Shown in pieces: positions 61,309-64,000 of a stretch of DNA of 64,000 bases; within the stretch, counting starts at the first letter, position 1; each line of letters starts with the position of its first letter. Both the position numbers and the translations under genes were made by a program. This DNA is from Pseudomonadota bacterium (lineage in GTDB: Bacteria > Desulfobacterota > Binatia > UBA9968). The notes under the pieces are model-generated. The model saw only the letters and a list, made by a program, of their open reading frames with translations, did not search any database and was not told the origin of the DNA. Location: assembly GCA_021324155.1 (NCBI GenBank), contig JAJPJQ010000031.1, forward strand, positions 1-64,000, written 5' to 3'.

Positions 61309-61893
61309 TTACTTTTCGATGCGATAACCGTAGGCAAGCTCCAACAGCTGTAGGATAATCCGCGCCGTCGCGCCCCAGATATCCCATCTTTCGTAATAAA
61401 AATGATAGATCGGATCGCGGCGCGTCGGAGGAAGGCGGCGCGGCTCCGCTTTGAAGCAGCCTTCGGCAATCAGGGCGTCCAATGGAACCGAAAAGAGCGC
61501 CGCGGTTTCGTGTGGATTGAGCCGGAACTCGTACGGATACGGCAGCACGCCGACGAACGGCGTGACGAGGTAATCAGACGCCGCCGTGACCTGATCGAGC
61601 TGGCCGAGGACGCGCACATGCTCGGGCGCGACACCGATCTCCTCGTGACTTTCGCGGAGCGCCGCCGCCTCCGCGCATGGATCGAGCCGCTCGATTTTGC
61701 CCCCGGGAAACGCCACCTGCCCGCGGTGAGAGTTGAGCGTCTCCGTTCTCTGCGTCAGGACCAGATGGACGCTCTCATCTTTCTGCTGAATCGGCACCAG
61801 AACGGCGGCCTCCTTGAAGCCGGGCGCCTCCAATGTTTGCGGCGAGCGCGCCGCGAGCGCCGCAGCGATCCTGTCGATAATCGGAGCGTTCAT
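61309..61893 (-). CDS. Nudix hydrolase, CoA pyrophosphatase (NudL-like)
   Basis: 194 residues from the ATG at 61893; an upstream TTG would add 16 residues. The Nudix box GGKIERLDPCAEAAALRESHEEIGV (pattern Gx5Ex7REUxEExGU) is complete and preceded by HRGQVAFPGG, the CoA-pyrophosphatase signature. It hydrolyses CoA or acyl-CoA to 4-phosphopantetheine and ADP, a housekeeping role in CoA turnover. It is divergent from the histidine kinase. Confidence 0.93.
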   Translation of the reverse strand: MNAPIIDRIAAALAARSPQTLEAPGFKEAAVLVPIQQKDESVHLVLTQRTETLNSHRGQVAFPGGKIERLDPCAEAAALRESHEEIGVAPEHVRVLGQLDQVTAASDYLVTPFVGVLPYPYEFRLNPHETAALFSVPLDALIAEGCFKAEPRRLPPTRRDPIYHFYYERWDIWGATARIILQLLELAYGYRIEK

Positions 61894-61932
61894 GATCGGA
61901 AAGTGTATTCGACGGTTAGGAAAAAATCCATT

Positions 61933-62019
61933 CGATGACAAGAAGCGACAAAACGGGTCCGCGATTTTTCAACGTAATTTGTCATCGTGCGGTGTCGCGA
62001 TTTTCACTGGGAAAATTCG
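61933..62019. promoter_or_regulatory. dyad-rich divergent region between Nudix and histidine kinase genes
   Basis: CGATGACAA (61933-61941) has its exact complement TTGTCATCG at 61979-61987. GCGACA (61945-61950) matches TGTCGC (61993-61998), which would cross the first stem. GCGATTTT occurs at about 61961 and 61997, the latter forming an imperfect hairpin with GAAAATTCGC. Possible regulator sites or a structured leader; nothing more can be said. Confidence 0.4.
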
Positions 62020-62072
62020 CTCAGAAAATCGTTTAGATACAACTTTCTTTTTCTTAAAAATATTTTCGCACG

Positions 62073-63620
62073 ATGGCACACTCGTTGCTTCGATATTTAT
62101 CGGGTCGACCGGTCGCAGCCCTCTCCGCAGACATGAAACTGACGATTTACCGCAAACTGGTTCTCGGCTTTACGATCGTCATCGGCATCGTTATCGCAGC
62201 GCAGGCGTATATGCTTTACGAGCTGCACGCACTGTCGGAAGAGGCGCAGACGACCCTGACGTTGGAAGTTCAGTCGCTCGATATCTCCAAGCGGCTGAGA
62301 ACCCTGCTGGACGACGAAGAAAGCTACGCGCGAAAATACCTCATCACCGGAGACCCGGTCTATTTCAAGCTTTTCAAGGACAGCTCGAGCGAATTCCAGC
62401 GACTGCTCTCGTCCCTGGTCACGACGGAGGCGAAACGCGGCGAGATTCTGCATCAGGTAGCCCAGCGGCACCATTCGTTCGCGCTCTCGCTCCCCGTAAT
62501 CGACTCGGAGAATAAAAAGCTACTGGGGCCGCTCCAAGCCTCGGACCAGGAGGAGCGGCAAGATCATATCGATTTTATCGACCGGTCGCTCAAAGGGCTC
62601 ATCCGCTTGAATCAGCTTTCGATCGACAGCGCGATGTCGACGTTCGTCGAGGCCACGCAGCGCTCGATGCTCGTCGCCGTCTCGCTGACTCTGCTGACGA
62701 TCCTCGTGGCCTCGGCCGCCGCGTGGATCATCTCGCGCACGATTACGCGTCCCATCGCGAGACTCGTACGCGCAACACAGGAAATCGCCCGCGGCCGCTT
62801 CGAGCCGATCCGGATCCGGTCGCACGACGAGACTCGGCTGCTGGCCGAAGCCGTAAACGACATGGGCGCGCAGATCAAGAAGGCGAACGACGCCAAGGCC
62901 GATCTCATGCACGAAATCATCCACGAGCTCCGGAATCCACTGCAGGTGATCTTCTTCGCCCGCAACCTTCTTGCCGAGCAGGAGCTGGGCGATATCAACG
63001 GCAAGCAGCTCGAAATGCTCGAGCTCATCGGCTCGAACGCCGATAAGCTCATGAACTTCACCGATCAGTTTCTCGATCTCGCGAAGTCCGACGCGGGCAT
63101 GATGGAGTACCAGCGGCGGCCCGCCGACGTGTCGGCGCTCGTCGCCCGCGCCGTGGACGAGGCGCGCCCGGTCGCTTATTCCAAGAACATCGCGATCAAG
63201 CTCATGGCCGAGCCGGTGCCGCAGACCGTGGCGGACGGCGCGAAGCTGGGGCAAGTGTTCGCGAACCTATTGAGCAACGCGGTCAAGTACACCGAGACAG
63301 GCGGCTCGATCGGGGTTGCGGTTTTCTGCGTCGATCGCAAGGTGTACGTCGCCGTCAAGGATTCCGGCATCGGCATCGCCGCCGACGAGCTGCCCAAGCT
63401 CTTCACGAAGTTCTACCGCGCAAGCAATTCCACTAATACGGAGGCGAAGGGCACCGGCATCGGGCTCGCGCTCGTGAAGACGATCGTCGAAGCTCACGGC
63501 GGGACGATCTCCGTATCGAGCAAGCTCGGGGAAGGATCGACGTTCGTCGTCGAGCTGCCGCTGGCGCATACCGGGGAGACGGCGGTGTCGCCGAACGGCG
63601 CGGAACACGCGGAACAATAG
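62073..63620 (+). CDS. membrane sensor histidine kinase (CHASE3-like, HAMP, HisKA, HATPase)
   Basis: 515 residues, or 495 from the ATG at 62133, which begins the usual MKLTIYRKLVLGFTIVIGIV transmembrane start. TM1, then a periplasmic CHASE3-like helical sensor (about 45-190) and TM2 (about 195-218). The HAMP domain is followed by the phospho-acceptor His in IIHELRNPLQ (about 284). N-box (NLLSNAVKYTE), G1 (DSGIGIA), F-box and G2 (GTGIGLALVK) are all intact. No response regulator lies beside it in the window, so it is an orphan kinase. Confidence 0.94.
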   Translation: MAHSLLRYLSGRPVAALSADMKLTIYRKLVLGFTIVIGIVIAAQAYMLYELHALSEEAQTTLTLEVQSLDISKRLRTLLDDEESYARKYLITGDPVYFKLFKDSSSEFQRLLSSLVTTEAKRGEILHQVAQRHHSFALSLPVIDSENKKLLGPLQASDQEERQDHIDFIDRSLKGLIRLNQLSIDSAMSTFVEATQRSMLVAVSLTLLTILVASAAAWIISRTITRPIARLVRATQEIARGRFEPIRIRSHDETRLLAEAVNDMGAQIKKANDAKADLMHEIIHELRNPLQVIFFARNLLAEQELGDINGKQLEMLELIGSNADKLMNFTDQFLDLAKSDAGMMEYQRRPADVSALVARAVDEARPVAYSKNIAIKLMAEPVPQTVADGAKLGQVFANLLSNAVKYTETGGSIGVAVFCVDRKVYVAVKDSGIGIAADELPKLFTKFYRASNSTNTEAKGTGIGLALVKTIVEAHGGTISVSSKLGEGSTFVVELPLAHTGETAVSPNGAEHAEQ

Positions 63621-63680
63621 GCTTCTCCGCCGCCCGCGAATTTGCTATCGTGCACGGATTGCGGCGCCAGTCGCATTCGG

Positions 63681-64000
63681 ATGACCGACGAGCAAATCCA
63701 CAGCGCGATTCGCATCCTGCGCCGCGAAGTGCCGAAATGGCAGACGCCTATCGTCACGCTCGTGGCGGAAAATTCCGAGAGCCCGTTTCAGGTCCTGATC
63801 TCCTGCATCCTGAGTCTCCGCACGCAGGACACGACGACGGCCCAGGCGAGCCGGCGGCTCTTTGCGCTCGCGGACACGCCCGAGACGATGGCGCGGCTCT
63901 CCGTGCCCAAGATCGAGAAGGCGATCTTTCCCGTCGGCTTCTATCACACCAAGGCGAAAGTCATCCGCAACATCTGCCGGACACTGCTGAAGGATTACGG
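63681..64000 (+). CDS. nth: endonuclease III (partial, runs off the window)
   Basis: The first 106 codons are readable from the ATG at 63681. The sequence aligns well with the N-terminal half of bacterial Nth, with SPFQVLISCILSLRTQDTTT corresponding to the helical domain (SxQTxD motif as SLRTQD) and KIEKAIFPVGFYHTKAKVI to the helix before the HhH. The catalytic Lys, Asp and 4Fe-4S cluster lie beyond the window end. It repairs oxidised pyrimidines. No clear ribosome site precedes the ATG. Confidence 0.9.
   Translation, partial: MTDEQIHSAIRILRREVPKWQTPIVTLVAENSESPFQVLISCILSLRTQDTTTAQASRRLFALADTPETMARLSVPKIEKAIFPVGFYHTKAKVIRNICRTLLKDY

Overview
The window is a GC-rich bacterial chromosome fragment, roughly 60-65% G+C by eye, with a clearly more AT-rich stretch in the first 5.7 kb. 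I see no rRNA, tRNA, CRISPR array, transposase or integrase. The mixture of periplasmic substrate-binding proteins (SBPs), UbiD-type decarboxylases, LLM flavin monooxygenases, RND pumps and an Lnt acyltransferase points to a Gram-negative aerobic soil or groundwater heterotroph. By inference it is an uncultured lineage of the Binatota/Deltaproteobacteria, Rokubacteria or Tectomicrobia type; nothing here fixes the taxonomy.

Layout. 175-5698: two large secreted proteins (beta-propeller plus LamG-like; CSLREA/right-handed beta-helix), ending at a bidirectional terminator. 5792-18336: two RND efflux systems around a TetR regulator (leftward TolC-MFP-RND; rightward TetR-MFP-RND-MFS). 18328-25605 (minus): a compact run of LLM monooxygenase, UbiD, three-subunit molybdenum hydroxylase, TPR lipoprotein and secreted cyclase. 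25711-31677: a divergent UbiD with an SBP, a DUF1989 protein, and a complete NitT/TauT-type ABC importer. 31757-35131 (minus): rhodanese, FabI, cobalamin adenosyltransferase and APC permease. 35257-43331: flavin reductase, a complete iron/polyamine-type ABC importer with two SBPs, a VOC protein, a metal-ligand-poor M24 protein and a small secreted SseB-C-like protein. 43336-44880 (minus): Lnt. 44991-61159: an accessory island with three UbiD paralogues, three bicupin paralogues and six SBPs without their own permeases, plus a 56-residue zinc ribbon, a heme-oxygenase-like diiron protein and a NahE/PhdJ-like hydratase-aldolase. 61309-64000: Nudix CoA pyrophosphatase, orphan histidine kinase and the start of endonuclease III.

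How the parts may work together: the island and the 18-31 kb cluster look like catabolic modules for aromatic or other unsaturated carboxylic acids. SBPs would capture the acids, UbiD enzymes (de)carboxylate them, the Mo-hydroxylase, LLM and flavin reductase oxidise them, and bicupins and the hydratase-aldolase cleave rings and side chains. This is inference from family and context. Two of the five UbiDs, both directly adjacent to bicupin genes, lack the canonical Arg-Glu-Glu/Asp active-site set. Five heptad-periodic inverted repeats punctuate gene boundaries. No intergenic gap exceeds 300 bases; the longer ones hold divergent promoters or these repeats.
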